This document shows positions 44,413-53,555 of a stretch of DNA of 64,000 bases, piece by piece. Location: the NCBI RefSeq assembly GCF_036108815.1, contig NZ_CP107985.1, positions 310,001 to 374,000 of the forward strand, written 5' to 3'. The notes beneath the pieces were generated by a model. The model made no database searches. It was not told the origin of the DNA and was given only the letters and a program-made list of their open reading frames with translations. The first letter of the stretch is position 1; the number at the start of each line of letters is the position of its first letter. Origin of the DNA: Streptomyces sp. NBC_00353. GTDB lineage: Bacteria > Actinomycetota > Actinomycetes > Streptomycetales > Streptomycetaceae. The translations under genes and the position numbers were made by a program.

Positions 44413-45065
44413 TCAGCGCCCCCCGCGGTCGAGGGCGGCAACCTCGCGTACGGCCTCGGCGATGGCCTGGAAGTCCTTCTTGAGGATCGCACCGTAGTTG
44501 CTGGCGACCTTCGCGCCGATCTGGATGTTCGGGTGGTGGGCGGTCACCGCATCGAGGCTGGTGCGTATCCGTTCCTGCTCATCACCGCGGCTCCCCAAGG
44601 ACGTCCCCGAAGCGACCACATACCGCACTGGGACGGTGATGTTGTCCAGCACGGGGCCCAGCTCACGCTCGCGGGAGAGTTAGCCGAGCTCGATGTTGCT
44701 GTTCGGCGGTCATCCGCGGGGCCAGGCCCGTCGGGCGCAGCAGCGGCAGGAACCAGCTCATCCGCCGGAACAGCTTCCGGATCCGCTGCTCCATGGCCTC
44801 GTCGAGCCAGTCGTACGGGAACGCGCCAGGACCGCGCCCAGGGCACGCTCCGGATTCCGGCCGGCCCAGTGCGCCCCGACGAACACCCCGTAGGACCAGC
44901 CCACTAGCAGCGCCCGGTCCACGCCCCTGGCCGCGAGAACGGCATCGACGTCCCGGACGGCTGCCTCGAAGGAATAGTCCGCCGAACGCTTCGATTTGCC
45001 GCGGGCCCGCTCGTCGTAGGTGATGTGCCGCCGCCCTGTCCCCAGTTCAGTGATGCCCCGCCGCC
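44413..45065 (-). pseudogene. Alpha/beta hydrolase, truncated and frameshifted
   Basis: Leftward: ITYDERARGKSKRSADYSFE, then LLVGWSYGVFVGAHWAG, where GWSYG holds the nucleophile serine. After RALGAVL the frame shifts to PYDWLDEAMEQRIRKLF, shifts again, and hits a TAA in NIELG. The true C-terminus then continues LDNITVPVRYVVASG. The N-terminal strands are missing, cut at the IS605 element. Not functional. Confidence 0.82.
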
Positions 45066-45096
45066 AGTACCCCTGAGTAGCAGTACCCCTGAGTAG
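45065..45096. repeat. Perfect 16-bp tandem duplication
   Basis: CAGTACCCCTGAGTAG occurs twice head to tail at the junction of the broken hydrolase and the IS605 element. Confidence 0.7.
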
Positions 45097-45122
45097 CGAA
45101 CTGGCCGTTGAGTTGAAGTGCT

Positions 45123-45142
45123 CTCCTGGCTGAAGCCGGGAG
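45123..45142 (-). ncRNA. IS605 right-end hairpin, guide-RNA end
   Basis: CTCCTGGCT, loop GA, AGCCGGGAG, a 9-bp stem with one wobble, 10 bases past the tnpB stop. The same CT-GA-AG loop design recurs at 57698-57715 and 59796-59813. Confidence 0.55.
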
Positions 45143-45150
45143 ATTCCTGC

Positions 45151-46443
45151 TTACCTTGCGGCAGCGGGCTTGACGCGCTTCGCGCGCCTGACGACTGCCC
45201 TCCCGGCAGCCGGGATGAGCGCGAGGCCCATGCGGTACAGGTGCAAGATGTTCCGGGCTGCGTTGTGGTCGGCGTTGCCCGACCAGCCGCAGTCCGGGTT
45301 CTTGCACACGAACACGGCCTGGTCCTCCCGGTTGCCGGGCGTGGTGAAGCCGCACGCTGAGCAGCGTTGGGAGGTGCCGGGGGCGGGGACCTTGTGCAGG
45401 GTGCCGCCGAGCTGGGCGGACTTGTACGTCAGCATGGTGACCGTCCGGCCCCATGCCTCCCCGCTGATGGAGCGGTTCAGCCCAGACTTCTGGGCAACGT
45501 TCCTCCCCGGCTCCTCGATGGTTCCCCTGGCCGACTTGACCATGTTCGTGATGGTGAGTGCTTCGACCACTACGGTGCCGTACCGCTTAGCGATGACGGT
45601 GGTCGTCTGGTGCTGCCAGTCCAGGGCCCGGCGCTTGGCTTTCGCGCGCAGTCCTGCGATCTGGTCGTAGGTGCGGTGCAGCCGGCGGCTGGTGCGCTCG
45701 CCGGGCTTGCGGTGCCGCTTACGCTGCGCGGCGCGCTGCTCCAGGTGCAGAAGCCTGGCCTTCTCCTTGCCGGTCAGCCATTCGCCGTGCTCGTACGTTT
45801 CGCCGTCCGAGAGGGCCAGCGGCACGGTGACACCCACGTCGATGCCGACGTCCGGCCCCCGGTGAGGCTCGGGCCTGACCTCCAAGGTCTGAACACGGAA
45901 GGCGATGTGCCAGCCGAGCGCGTCCTTGACCAGCCGTGCCCCGGTGATCCGGTTCTCCGCGCCTGCACGCTTGCCGACCGGAAGGTCTCGGGTCCACCGG
46001 AAGCGGACCCGGCCCACCTTGGGAATGCTGACCACGCCCCAGCGGCGGTGCACACGGACGACGTTCAGGTCCCGGCCCTGCGGGATGTCCACCGACATCA
46101 CCGTGCGGAAGCGGCCCTTGAAGTTCGGGGCGTCGGCGCGACCCTCCCAGCAGTTCTTCCACGCCTGGAAGTACGTCTTCAGCACGGCCTGCGCGGCCTG
46201 GGCCGGCAGCACGGCGAGGAAGTCAATGTCCTTACGTGCCTGACGGATCGCTTCATCCGCGTTCGCGAGCGTCCGCCTCTCCTTCGGCATCATCCGCCAC
46301 CACGCGTGGAGAAGATTCCACATCGTGCGGGCCGCGTGCGCCTGATCATCCGCCGTGCGAATCCCAGCAGGAGACAGCGAAAGCCGGGCACGGTGCCCGA
46401 ACTGCCGCTTTACCAGGGTGCCTTGACTCACAACCGAGAGCAT
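45151..46443 (-). CDS. tnpB: TnpB RNA-guided nuclease, IS605 type
   Basis: A 430-residue TnpB. RuvC residues are present: Asp in VGIDVGVTVPLALSDG, Glu in VVVEALTITNM and Asp in GNADHNAARNIL. The zinc ribbon CSACG...CKNPDCG is intact. An N-terminal wedge-like domain begins at QFGHRARLSLS. The guide RNA should overlap the gene's 3' end and the hairpin beyond. The start at 46443 lies 11 bases from the divergent tnpA, so the promoters overlap. Confidence 0.9.
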   Translation of the reverse strand: MLSVVSQGTLVKRQFGHRARLSLSPAGIRTADDQAHAARTMWNLLHAWWRMMPKERRTLANADEAIRQARKDIDFLAVLPAQAAQAVLKTYFQAWKNCWEGRADAPNFKGRFRTVMSVDIPQGRDLNVVRVHRRWGVVSIPKVGRVRFRWTRDLPVGKRAGAENRITGARLVKDALGWHIAFRVQTLEVRPEPHRGPDVGIDVGVTVPLALSDGETYEHGEWLTGKEKARLLHLEQRAAQRKRHRKPGERTSRRLHRTYDQIAGLRAKAKRRALDWQHQTTTVIAKRYGTVVVEALTITNMVKSARGTIEEPGRNVAQKSGLNRSISGEAWGRTVTMLTYKSAQLGGTLHKVPAPGTSQRCSACGFTTPGNREDQAVFVCKNPDCGWSGNADHNAARNILHLYRMGLALIPAAGRAVVRRAKRVKPAAAR

Positions 46444-46454
46444 AGCATTGGTCT

Positions 46455-46883
46455 ATGTCACCGCGCTGGAAACCCAATCCCGACGTACGCACCGGACGTC
46501 ACGTCGTCTACAACCTGCACGTTCACTTGGTTTTTCTCACGAAGTACCGGCAGAAGGCGTTCACCGACGCCATGCTGACCCGCACCGAAGAGATCATGCG
46601 GGAGGTCTGCGCCGACTTCGAGGCCGAGCTTAAACAGTTCAACGGCGAACAGGACCACGTCCACCTGCTCGTGCACTACCCGCCCAAGGTCCAGCTCTCC
46701 AAGCTGGTCAACTCCCTCAAAGGCGTCAGCTCCCGCAGGCTCCGCCAGGAGTACGACAGCCACGTCCGCCGGTACCTGTGGGGCGGACACTTCTGGTCCG
46801 GCTCCTACTTCGCAGGATCATGCGACGGGGCACCCCTGACCGTCGTAAAGCAGTACATCGAAAACCAGCAGCGTCCCGTCTGA
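46455..46883 (+). CDS. tnpA: Y1 tyrosine transposase TnpA (IS200/IS605)
   Basis: A 142-residue single-strand transposase. The HUH motif is HVHLLVHYPP, and the catalytic tyrosine is in VVKQYIENQ near the C-terminus. Full length for the family. It could also mobilise the TnpB-only elements in this window in trans (inference). Confidence 0.93.
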   Translation: MSPRWKPNPDVRTGRHVVYNLHVHLVFLTKYRQKAFTDAMLTRTEEIMREVCADFEAELKQFNGEQDHVHLLVHYPPKVQLSKLVNSLKGVSSRRLRQEYDSHVRRYLWGGHFWSGSYFAGSCDGAPLTVVKQYIENQQRPV

Positions 46884-47688
46884 CCGCCACCCCGTCCTTT
46901 CCCTCCGGCCGGCACACCCCCTTCTCGTCGCGGTGGATCCAGGCATTCCGCAGCACCTGCACCGCTTCGATCTTGCGCAGCCGGTCCGGAGCCGTGGGGG
47001 CGTAGGCTGCCTCCAGCAGGACGAATCCGTCCCGCCCGACCTGCTCTGACCACTGTTCACGGACCTCTTCGCCCTTGGGGAAGCGGTAGTTGTCCACGCG
47101 CGGCCCGTAGCGCTCAGCCCACTCGGCTGTGACCAGGCCGGACAGCCATGCCTGGGCCGCGACCGCCACCACCTCCAGTGCGGCTCGCAGCGTCTCACCG
47201 ACGAACTCCATCCGGTTCAGCGTCCGCACCGCCACGAACACATGCGTGGAATCGGTCCGCTGCCGGCCACCGGCCTTCAGCAGGTCCAGCCCGCGCAGGC
47301 GTTCCAGCACCACCTCCAGCGTCGCCTGTTCCAGTCCGTGCTCGATGAGACGGGAACGGAACAGGCTCAGTACGGAAGCTCCGAACCCGGGACCGTACAG
47401 CTCCAGGCCGAGCAGGAACTTCCAATCCATCCGGGCCCGCACCTGGTCAGCGGCCTGCCGGTCGGTCAGCCCCTCCGCGCAGTGCAACACCGACACCAAG
47501 GCCAACGCCCCCGGCGAGACAGCCGGACGTCCCCGGACGGCGAACGCCCTGGCGAACGCCTCGTCCTCACACAGCGGGCCCAACGCCTCCCGGATCCGCA
47601 CCGGCAGCGTTCCCTTCGGGAACGCTGCCCGCACCACCCGGGCCGTCGGCTCCGGCACCCCCTGATCAGCCCGTGGCTCCAGCGACAT
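46884..47688 (-). pseudogene. IS1182-family transposase, 3'-truncated
   Basis: From ATG 47688: MSLEPRADQGVPEPTARVVR, LTDRQAADQVRARMDWKFLL and RQRTDSTHV, which includes the first catalytic Asp of IS1182-type DDE enzymes. After about 265 residues it ends at the IS605 element (KDGVAVRRD). The remaining catalytic residues are not found on the other side. Confidence 0.85.
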
Positions 47689-48028
47689 CTCTCTCGGCCC
47701 TCCCACTCAAGACCACAACAATCGTGGAGAACCGACGATCCAGCCCTGCCCGAATCACGCATCCCTCAGCAGAGTCCTGAGGGCCGGAGCACTGGCCAAG
47801 ATCAGGGGCCGTATCGTCAACCGGCACTATGCCGGTCCACTTCGAACTGGTCGAGGAAGTGCTGTCTTCGTCATGTGTTCCCCCTGGTCGTGTGAGAGCG
47901 TCTTGTACGGCTTCTCCAGGCCCCGTACGTGGATTGCGGGCACCTTGGGACAAACGGCCGTGTTCTCGGCGACGACCGAGGGTTCTCGATCGCGGTGGGC
48001 CCTGCCGGATCGTCCTGGTTCTGCTTCT
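47689..48028. other. IS1182 left flank; no gene
   Basis: Presumably contains the IS1182 end and leader. A GC-rich GACGGTTGACGATACGG-like inverted stretch near 47810-47835 may be its terminal repeat. Nothing codes. Confidence 0.35.
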
Positions 48029-48694
48029 TCAGAGGCTGCGGGCGGTGATGTCGCCGCGGGAGGTGGTGGCGCGGATGTCGAGTTCGGTGGTGCCATCGTT
48101 CTTGAGGGCGTTGCTGACGCGGCCGTAGTCGGTGCCGGCGTCCAGGGCGGCCGAGACGCCGGCGGCGGCGGCGACCGAAATGTTGCCGGACCGGGTGCGG
48201 AGCACGACCGTGCCGCGTACGGCCTCGGTGATCCGGATGTCGCCCCTTGCGGTGCTGATCTCCGCGGGGCCGCCCAGCCGGCCGATCTCGACGTCGCCGT
48301 CGATCGCGGTGAGGTGGACGCTCGCGGCCTCGTCGATCTTGATCTGGCGGTACGCGCCTTCGAAGGCGATGTCGCCGAGGCGTCCGACGCCGCGGAGCTC
48401 GGCGCCGGCGGTCTTGACCTCGATGCGGGAGCCGGCGGGCAGCTGGACGGTGATCTCCAGGGATCCGGAGGGGCCGAAGAGCTGGTTGTCGGGGGTCGGG
48501 GCCGTGATCCGCAGGACGCCGTCGGCGTAGGCGACGGCTGTCTGCTCGGCGGTCTTGGTGTCGCGGCTCTTGGAGGGGGTGGCGGGCAGGACCTCGACGG
48601 TGGTGTCGGCGCGGTCTGCGGCGATGAACTGGATGCGTCCGGCGGGGATGTCCAGGACGGCGGAGATCGGGGCGGGGGTGTCGAACTTCTGCAT
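48029..48694 (-). CDS. DUF4097 (toastrack) protein
   Basis: A 221-residue cytoplasmic beta-repeat protein. Short strands repeat with the pattern GDI/GDV-x-I (for example IDGDVEIGRLGG, ARGDIRITEAVRG and RSGNISVAAAAG), building a right-handed beta solenoid. It is 60 residues shorter than the second DUF4097 gene at 52631, with which it shares MxxFDTPxPISA at the start. It diverges from an HTH/MarR regulator across a motif-rich 237-bp region and is probably repressed by it. Confidence 0.86.
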   Translation of the reverse strand: MQKFDTPAPISAVLDIPAGRIQFIAADRADTTVEVLPATPSKSRDTKTAEQTAVAYADGVLRITAPTPDNQLFGPSGSLEITVQLPAGSRIEVKTAGAELRGVGRLGDIAFEGAYRQIKIDEAASVHLTAIDGDVEIGRLGGPAEISTARGDIRITEAVRGTVVLRTRSGNISVAAAAGVSAALDAGTDYGRVSNALKNDGTTELDIRATTSRGDITARSL

Positions 48695-48813
48695 CGTGTT
48701 CTCCCGTGCTCGCTCGTTGTTTCTGACACTGGAAACGCTACGTTGCTTTCAAGAATCCGACAACGTACCTGTTGCATAGAATTGACATTCACGCAGGTGG
48801 ATACCGGGAAACT

Positions 48814-48888
48814 GTTGCAACGACCTTGAGGGTAACGCAACGACGATTGCCCTGATCATTGCAATGGATGAGAAGTGAACGCTATAGT
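48814..48888 (+). promoter_or_regulatory. Promoter and TTGCAAC motifs
   Basis: GTTGCAAC (48814-48821) is a palindrome. Related TTGC/GCAA elements recur at 48743, 48772, 48836 and 48859. A rightward promoter reads TTGCAA (48859-48864), 18 bases, TATAGT (48883-48888), so a bound regulator would overlap the -35. Confidence 0.55.
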
Positions 48889-48931
48889 GGGGGGTCAGGG
48901 ACCGCCACGGAGGATCACCAAGGAGATCGCG

Positions 48932-49687
48932 ATGCCGGGAGGCAGACTCACCCAGCAGGAACGCCAGCAGATCGCGCTGGGGCTGGCCGACAGCCTCCCC
49001 TACGCCGAGATCGCCCGGCGCCTCGACCGTCCGACCTCGACGATCACGCGTGAGGTGATGCGCAACGGCGGCCCCACCGCCTACCGCGCCGACCTGGCCC
49101 ACCGCGCCACCGAACGCCGCGCCCACCGGCGCAGGCCCGCCTCCTCCCGGGGTCCGGAGTCAGTCCCCCAGGCGCACGGGCGCGACGCCGAGGCCGTGGC
49201 CGAGTACGAGGAGACGTTCACCACCGTCCTCATGGCTTCGGGCCTGTCGAAGATGGCGGCCCGGGTGCTGACCTGCCTGTTCACCACCGACGCGGGCAGC
49301 CTCACCGCGTCCCAGCTCGCCCAGCGCCTCCAGGTCAGCCCGGCGTCCATCTCCAAAGCGATCGCCTTCCTGGAGAGCCAGAGCCTCGTCCGCCGAGAAC
49401 GCGACGAACGCCGCCGCGACCGCTACGTCGTCGACGACGAACTCTTCTACCAGGCGACGATCGCCAGCGCCCGGGCCAACGACCAGCTCGTCGAAACCGC
49501 ACGCCAAGGCGTCGCCGTCCTCGGCCCCCACACCCCCGCCGCCACCCGCCTGGAGAACATCGCCCGCTTCCTCGACTTCATCAGCGAAAGCATCACCCGC
49601 GCCGCCGAACAGGCCCGCGAAGTCCTCCACACCAGACCCGCAACAACCTCGAACGACACCGCCCAGCCAAGTCCGGACCACGGATAG
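48932..49687 (+). CDS. HTH_38-MarR/GbsR fusion regulator
   Basis: A 251-residue DNA-binding protein with two separate helix-turn-helix units. The first (about residues 5-45, GRLTQQERQQIALGLADSLP, then YAEIARRLDRPTSTITREV) is like the Tra8/IS30 recognition domain. The second (about 85-180, ASQLAQRLQVSPASISKAIAFLE with a wing rich in RRERDERRRDRY) is MarR/GbsR-like. CAAGGAGATCGCG precedes the ATG. It diverges from DUF4097, its likely target, and the C-terminal helices probably bind a ligand. Confidence 0.85.
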   Translation: MPGGRLTQQERQQIALGLADSLPYAEIARRLDRPTSTITREVMRNGGPTAYRADLAHRATERRAHRRRPASSRGPESVPQAHGRDAEAVAEYEETFTTVLMASGLSKMAARVLTCLFTTDAGSLTASQLAQRLQVSPASISKAIAFLESQSLVRRERDERRRDRYVVDDELFYQATIASARANDQLVETARQGVAVLGPHTPAATRLENIARFLDFISESITRAAEQAREVLHTRPATTSNDTAQPSPDHG

Positions 49688-49948
49688 ACAGCCGTCTCGA
49701 TCGTCACAGCGACGAGACGAAGCCGGCTGCGTCCTCGGGCAATCATTGGGTTCCACCACGGCGGCCGTCCGCGACAGCGCGCGGTTTCGATGTGGCGGGA
49801 CGTCAGATGGGCTTCAGCTGCGTGCGCAGGAGACAGAACTCGTTGCCCTCGGGGTCGGCAGGACATCGGCTTCCTCGGCACCGCGAGCGTCTCTCCTGCA
49901 GTACCTGCGCCGTCGCATCCACCACCCGGGTGCGGTACGAAGTCCGGT

Positions 49949-50545
49949 GTGAACGATCAGACTCAGCGCGCGACCGTTCGCGTGTTCATCGCCCTCGCCC
50001 CGCCCGACCACGCGAAAGAAGAACTAGCCCGGGAGCTGCGCCCCGCCTATGACACACACCCTCACATGCGGTGGAACCGCATCGAGGACTGGCACATCAC
50101 CCTGGCGTTTCTCGGGGAGCTGCCGGCCGAGACAGTTCCGCTCCTGCGACCGCCTCTCGCCAGCCTTGCAGCGGACCACCAACCACCCTGTTTGGCACTG
50201 CGCGGCAGCGGAACCTTCGACGACCGGGTGCTGTGGAGCGGAATCGACGGAGACCTCGATGAGCTGCAGCTGCTCGCCGCCGATGTGCGTACCGCCGTCA
50301 AGAACTGCGGGGTCGTCTTCGAGGATCGGCCCCTGCGCCCTCATCTGACGTTGGCCCGTGCCCGCCGAGGAGATCGATCCTCGGCGGGAGAAATCGCCGA
50401 GGGGTTCGCCGGCTTCACCGGACGCCGATGGCCCGCCGAGCGTCTGCACCTGGTCGGCAGCAACGTCGGCCGTAGCCGCGGACCGATCCACTACCGCGAC
50501 ATCGAGGCTTGGACCTTCGGCAACGGGAACTCCACCGGGTGTTGA
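49949..50545 (+). CDS. thpR: 2'-5' RNA ligase-like (ThpR) protein
   Basis: A 198-residue 2H-phosphoesterase. The two catalytic HxT motifs are HITLAFLG (about residue 53) and HLTLARAR (about residue 132), spaced as in ThpR/LigT. They hydrolyse cyclic phosphodiesters and may ligate RNA. GTG start at 49949 with a weak ribosome site. It runs alone between the MarR fusion and the ABC operon. The remaining gap 50546-50769 has no supported gene. Confidence 0.85.
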   Translation: MNDQTQRATVRVFIALAPPDHAKEELARELRPAYDTHPHMRWNRIEDWHITLAFLGELPAETVPLLRPPLASLAADHQPPCLALRGSGTFDDRVLWSGIDGDLDELQLLAADVRTAVKNCGVVFEDRPLRPHLTLARARRGDRSSAGEIAEGFAGFTGRRWPAERLHLVGSNVGRSRGPIHYRDIEAWTFGNGNSTGC

Positions 50546-50769
50546 ACGAAGCAACGGCGACCTGAGGAAACGTGATCACCTCGGGGGCCCTCCGAGAACG
50601 CGCGCATCAGGCCCTGGGTGATCACAGCACCGTGGCGGCGTGGGCCCGGCAGGCGGCAAAGAACGCGGACGGGGCGGCGTACGCCGACGCGGTGCCGGAG
50701 TACGCCGCCCTGGAGTGGGACGGAGCTGGGGGCCGTGGCCCGCAAGGCTGCTGCCCGGTCCTGCTCCCG

Positions 50770-51561
50770 CTACTTCGGGTCGCGGTTGAACAGCGACTTG
50801 CACCAGAAGTAGCCGAGCACGGCCAGCCCCAGGCACCAGACCATGGTGATCCACCCGTTGTTGCCGATCTCGGTGCCGAGGAGCAGTCCGCGCAGGGTCT
50901 CGATGGCCGGGGTGAACGGCTGGTACTCGGCGATCGGCTGGAACCATCCCGGCATCGCGTCGACCGGGACGAAGGCGCTGGAGATGAGCGGCAGGAAGAC
51001 CAGCGGCAGCGCGTTGTTGCTGGCCGCCTCGGCGCTCGGGCTGACCATGCCCATCCCGACCGCGATCCAGGTGAACGCCAGGGCGAACAGCGCGAGCAGC
51101 CCGAACGCCGCGATCCACTCCAGGACCGTGGCGTCCGTGGACCTGAAGCCGATGGCCACGCCGACGGCACCGACAAGAACCACGCTGATGACCGCCTGCA
51201 GCACGCTGCCGATGACGTGTCCGATGAGTACGGAGCCGCGGTGGATCGCCATCGTGCGGAAGCGGGCGATGATGCCCTCGGTCATGTCGTTGGAGACGGA
51301 CACCGCGGTCCCGACCAGGGTGCCGCCAACGGTCATCAGCAGGATGCCCGGGACGAGATACGCGATGTACTGCGAGCGATCGGCGCCGCCACCACCGATG
51401 CCCGCGCTCATCACGTCGCCGAAGACGTAGACGAACAGCAGCAGCAGGACGATCGGCGTCAGCAGCAGGTTCAGGGTGAGGGACGGGTAGCGCCGGGCGT
51501 GCAGCAGGTTGCGCCGCAGCATCGTGTTCGAGTCGCGTACGGCGAGGGAGAGGGCGCTCAT
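50770..51561 (-). CDS. ABC transporter permease, DrrB-like
   Basis: A 263-residue ABC-2 permease with six membrane segments and the family pattern ending PLVFLPLISSAFVPVDAMPGW then QPFTPAIETLRGLLLG. The ATG at 51561 overlaps the stop of the ATPase gene (ATGA), so the two are coupled. Together they should form an exporter of drug-like or lipid substrates. Last gene of the operon headed by the ribbon-helix-helix gene. Confidence 0.9.
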   Translation of the reverse strand: MSALSLAVRDSNTMLRRNLLHARRYPSLTLNLLLTPIVLLLLFVYVFGDVMSAGIGGGGADRSQYIAYLVPGILLMTVGGTLVGTAVSVSNDMTEGIIARFRTMAIHRGSVLIGHVIGSVLQAVISVVLVGAVGVAIGFRSTDATVLEWIAAFGLLALFALAFTWIAVGMGMVSPSAEAASNNALPLVFLPLISSAFVPVDAMPGWFQPIAEYQPFTPAIETLRGLLLGTEIGNNGWITMVWCLGLAVLGYFWCKSLFNRDPK

Positions 51562-52556
51562 CGGACTGTCTCCTTGGGCTGGTCGGGGACGCTGGAGCTG
51601 GTCAGGGCGAAGAACACGTCGTCGAGGTCGGGGGTGTGCACGGTCAGTTCGTCGGCCTCGATGCCGGCGGAGTCCAGCCAGTCGAGGATGGAGCGCAGCT
51701 CGCGCTGGCTGCCGCCGCTGGGGATGGTCAGGGACAGTGCCTCGTCGTCGCGGGTTACTTCGCGCAGTGCGGAGGCGGCGCTCTGGTAGGCGGCCGGGTC
51801 GGTGAAGCGGAGCCGGACGTGTCCGCCGGGGATCAGCCGCTTCAGCTCGTCGGCGGTGCCTTCGGCGGCGATCTTGCCGTCGTTGAGTACGGCGATGCGG
51901 TCGGCGAGCTCGTCGGCTTCTTCCAGGTACTGGGTGGTGAGGAAGACGGTGACGCCGCCGGAGACGAGCTCGCGGATGATCTGCCACATGTTGTGGCGGG
52001 AGCGGGGGTCGAGGCCGGTGGTGGGTTCGTCGAGGAAGATGATCCGCGGGTCGCCGACCAGGGTCATGGCGATGTCCAGGCGGCGCTTCATGCCGCCGGA
52101 GTAGGTGGAGGCGGGCTTCTTCGCGGCCTCCACCAGGTCGAAGCGCTCCAGCAGTTCGGCGGTGACCCGCCGCCCCTCGCGCTTGGACAGGTGGTGCAGG
52201 TCCGCCATGAGGAGCATGTTCTCCTCGCCGGTGATCAGCCCGTCGACGGCGGAGAACTGCCCGGTGACGCCGATCGCGGCCCGGACCCCGTCCGGTGACG
52301 TGGCGACGTCGTGGCCGGCGACCTGGGCCTGCCCGCCGTCGGCGGTGATGAGCGTGGACAGGATCTTCACGACGGTGGTCTTGCCGGCGCCGTTCGGCCC
52401 GAGCAGCGCGAACACGGACCCGGCCGGGATGCGCAGATCGATGCCGTCGAGGACGGTCTTGTCGCCGTAGGACTTGCGCAGACCGGCGGTGGAGACGGCG
52501 GCCGGCAACGGGTGACCGTCACCCCGCCTGGATGTGGGCATGACAGAAGAAGGCAT
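51558..52556 (-). CDS. ABC transporter ATP-binding protein, DrrA-like
   Basis: A 332-residue ATPase. Walker A GPNGAGKTT, signature YSGGMKRRLDIAMTL, Walker B IIFLDEPTTGLDP and switch His in LTTQYLEEADELAD are all present. The C-terminal 90 residues match the daunorubicin-resistance subfamily. GGGAGGG precedes the ATG. It is 74 bp after the DUF4097 gene, and probably cotranscribed with it. Confidence 0.93.
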   Translation of the reverse strand: MPSSVMPTSRRGDGHPLPAAVSTAGLRKSYGDKTVLDGIDLRIPAGSVFALLGPNGAGKTTVVKILSTLITADGGQAQVAGHDVATSPDGVRAAIGVTGQFSAVDGLITGEENMLLMADLHHLSKREGRRVTAELLERFDLVEAAKKPASTYSGGMKRRLDIAMTLVGDPRIIFLDEPTTGLDPRSRHNMWQIIRELVSGGVTVFLTTQYLEEADELADRIAVLNDGKIAAEGTADELKRLIPGGHVRLRFTDPAAYQSAASALREVTRDDEALSLTIPSGGSQRELRSILDWLDSAGIEADELTVHTPDLDDVFFALTSSSVPDQPKETVR

Positions 52557-52630
52557 GGAACCCTCCCGTTCGAAGGATGAAGTGGCAGGGGAAGTGAGTG
52601 AGTCGAGGATGGTGCGGGGTGCGAAGGCGC

Positions 52631-53473
52631 TCAGACCTTCGCGCGGCGGACGTCGATGTTGCCGTACCGGGTGCGGGCACGGACCTTGACGGTGTCCTCG
52701 GTCTTCTCCGGGGTCTCGGACGCGGTGAGCGTGTTGCGCACCTGGCCGGAGCCCGAGCTGACGTCGAGCCAGGCGGCCGTGCCCTCGCGGACGCCGACCT
52801 CGATGGCGCCGTAGGAGGTCTCCAACTGGACGGTGCCGCGGGCCACGTCGCCCACGCGCAGGGTGCCGTGGGCGGTGGTGGCGGTGACCGAGTCCTCGGC
52901 GCGCCGGATCTCGATGTCGCCGTTGGCTCCGCTCACCCGCAGCTCGCCGGTGGCGGCGCCGACGGTCGTGGTGCCGTGCGAGTTCTTCAGGACGGCGGGG
53001 CCGTCGACGAGGCCGACGCGCAGGCTGCCGGAGCTGGTGGTGATCTCGGCCATGCCCTCGACCCGGTCCACGGTGATCGAGCCGTGCGACGCGGTCAGCT
53101 GCAGCGGGCCGGTGGTGTCGAGGCGGACGTCGCCGGACGAGGTCTTCACGCGGACCTCGCCGAGCCGGCCCTCACCGAGCACCTGGACCCAGGCGCCGGT
53201 CGTGTCGATGCGCGAGCCCGTGGGCAGTTCGACCGTCACGTCGACGGTGCCGGTGCGGCCGAACAGATTGGACTTGGGTGTCCTGACCGTCAGTACGCCG
53301 CTCGTGTACGTGACCTCGGTCTGGCCGGCCGCCCGTACGTCCTGGTCCCGCTTCGGGTCGCGGGGTTGCACCTCGACGACGGTGTCGAGGCGGTCGCCCG
53401 CGGTGAACTGGATGGAACCGGCCTCCACGTGCGCCGTGGCCGAGATCGGTTCGGGGGTGTCGAAAGAAGGCAT
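52631..53473 (-). CDS. DUF4097 (toastrack) protein
   Basis: A 280-residue beta-solenoid protein of the same family as 48029-48694, with a longer repeat array (SSGDVRLDTTGP, SHGSITVDRVEG, SSGSLRVGLVDG, ANGDIEIRRAED, AHGTLRVGDVARG and others). It lies between the ribbon-helix-helix gene and the ABC exporter genes, same direction, so it is probably an accessory or sensor part of that operon. No signal peptide is seen, so it is likely cytoplasmic or peripheral. Confidence 0.88.
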   Translation of the reverse strand: MPSFDTPEPISATAHVEAGSIQFTAGDRLDTVVEVQPRDPKRDQDVRAAGQTEVTYTSGVLTVRTPKSNLFGRTGTVDVTVELPTGSRIDTTGAWVQVLGEGRLGEVRVKTSSGDVRLDTTGPLQLTASHGSITVDRVEGMAEITTSSGSLRVGLVDGPAVLKNSHGTTTVGAATGELRVSGANGDIEIRRAEDSVTATTAHGTLRVGDVARGTVQLETSYGAIEVGVREGTAAWLDVSSGSGQVRNTLTASETPEKTEDTVKVRARTRYGNIDVRRAKV

Positions 53474-53555
53474 GGCTGTCCCGTCCTCTTGGGTCTTTGG
53501 GACGTCCCCGCTGGTGGGACGTGGTGTGGGTGAAGTGGTGCGGGCGGGGGCGCGG

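Larger units (their letters stand above)
45110..46890. mobile_element. IS605-type element with divergent tnpA and tnpB
   Basis: An intact Y1 transposase gene and an intact tnpB gene diverge, as in IS605. The right end is near 45110, with a hairpin at 45123-45142. The left end is just past the tnpA stop. Flanks do not match: a hydrolase pseudogene on one side, an IS1182 transposase on the other, so DNA was lost or rearranged after insertion. Confidence 0.82.
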
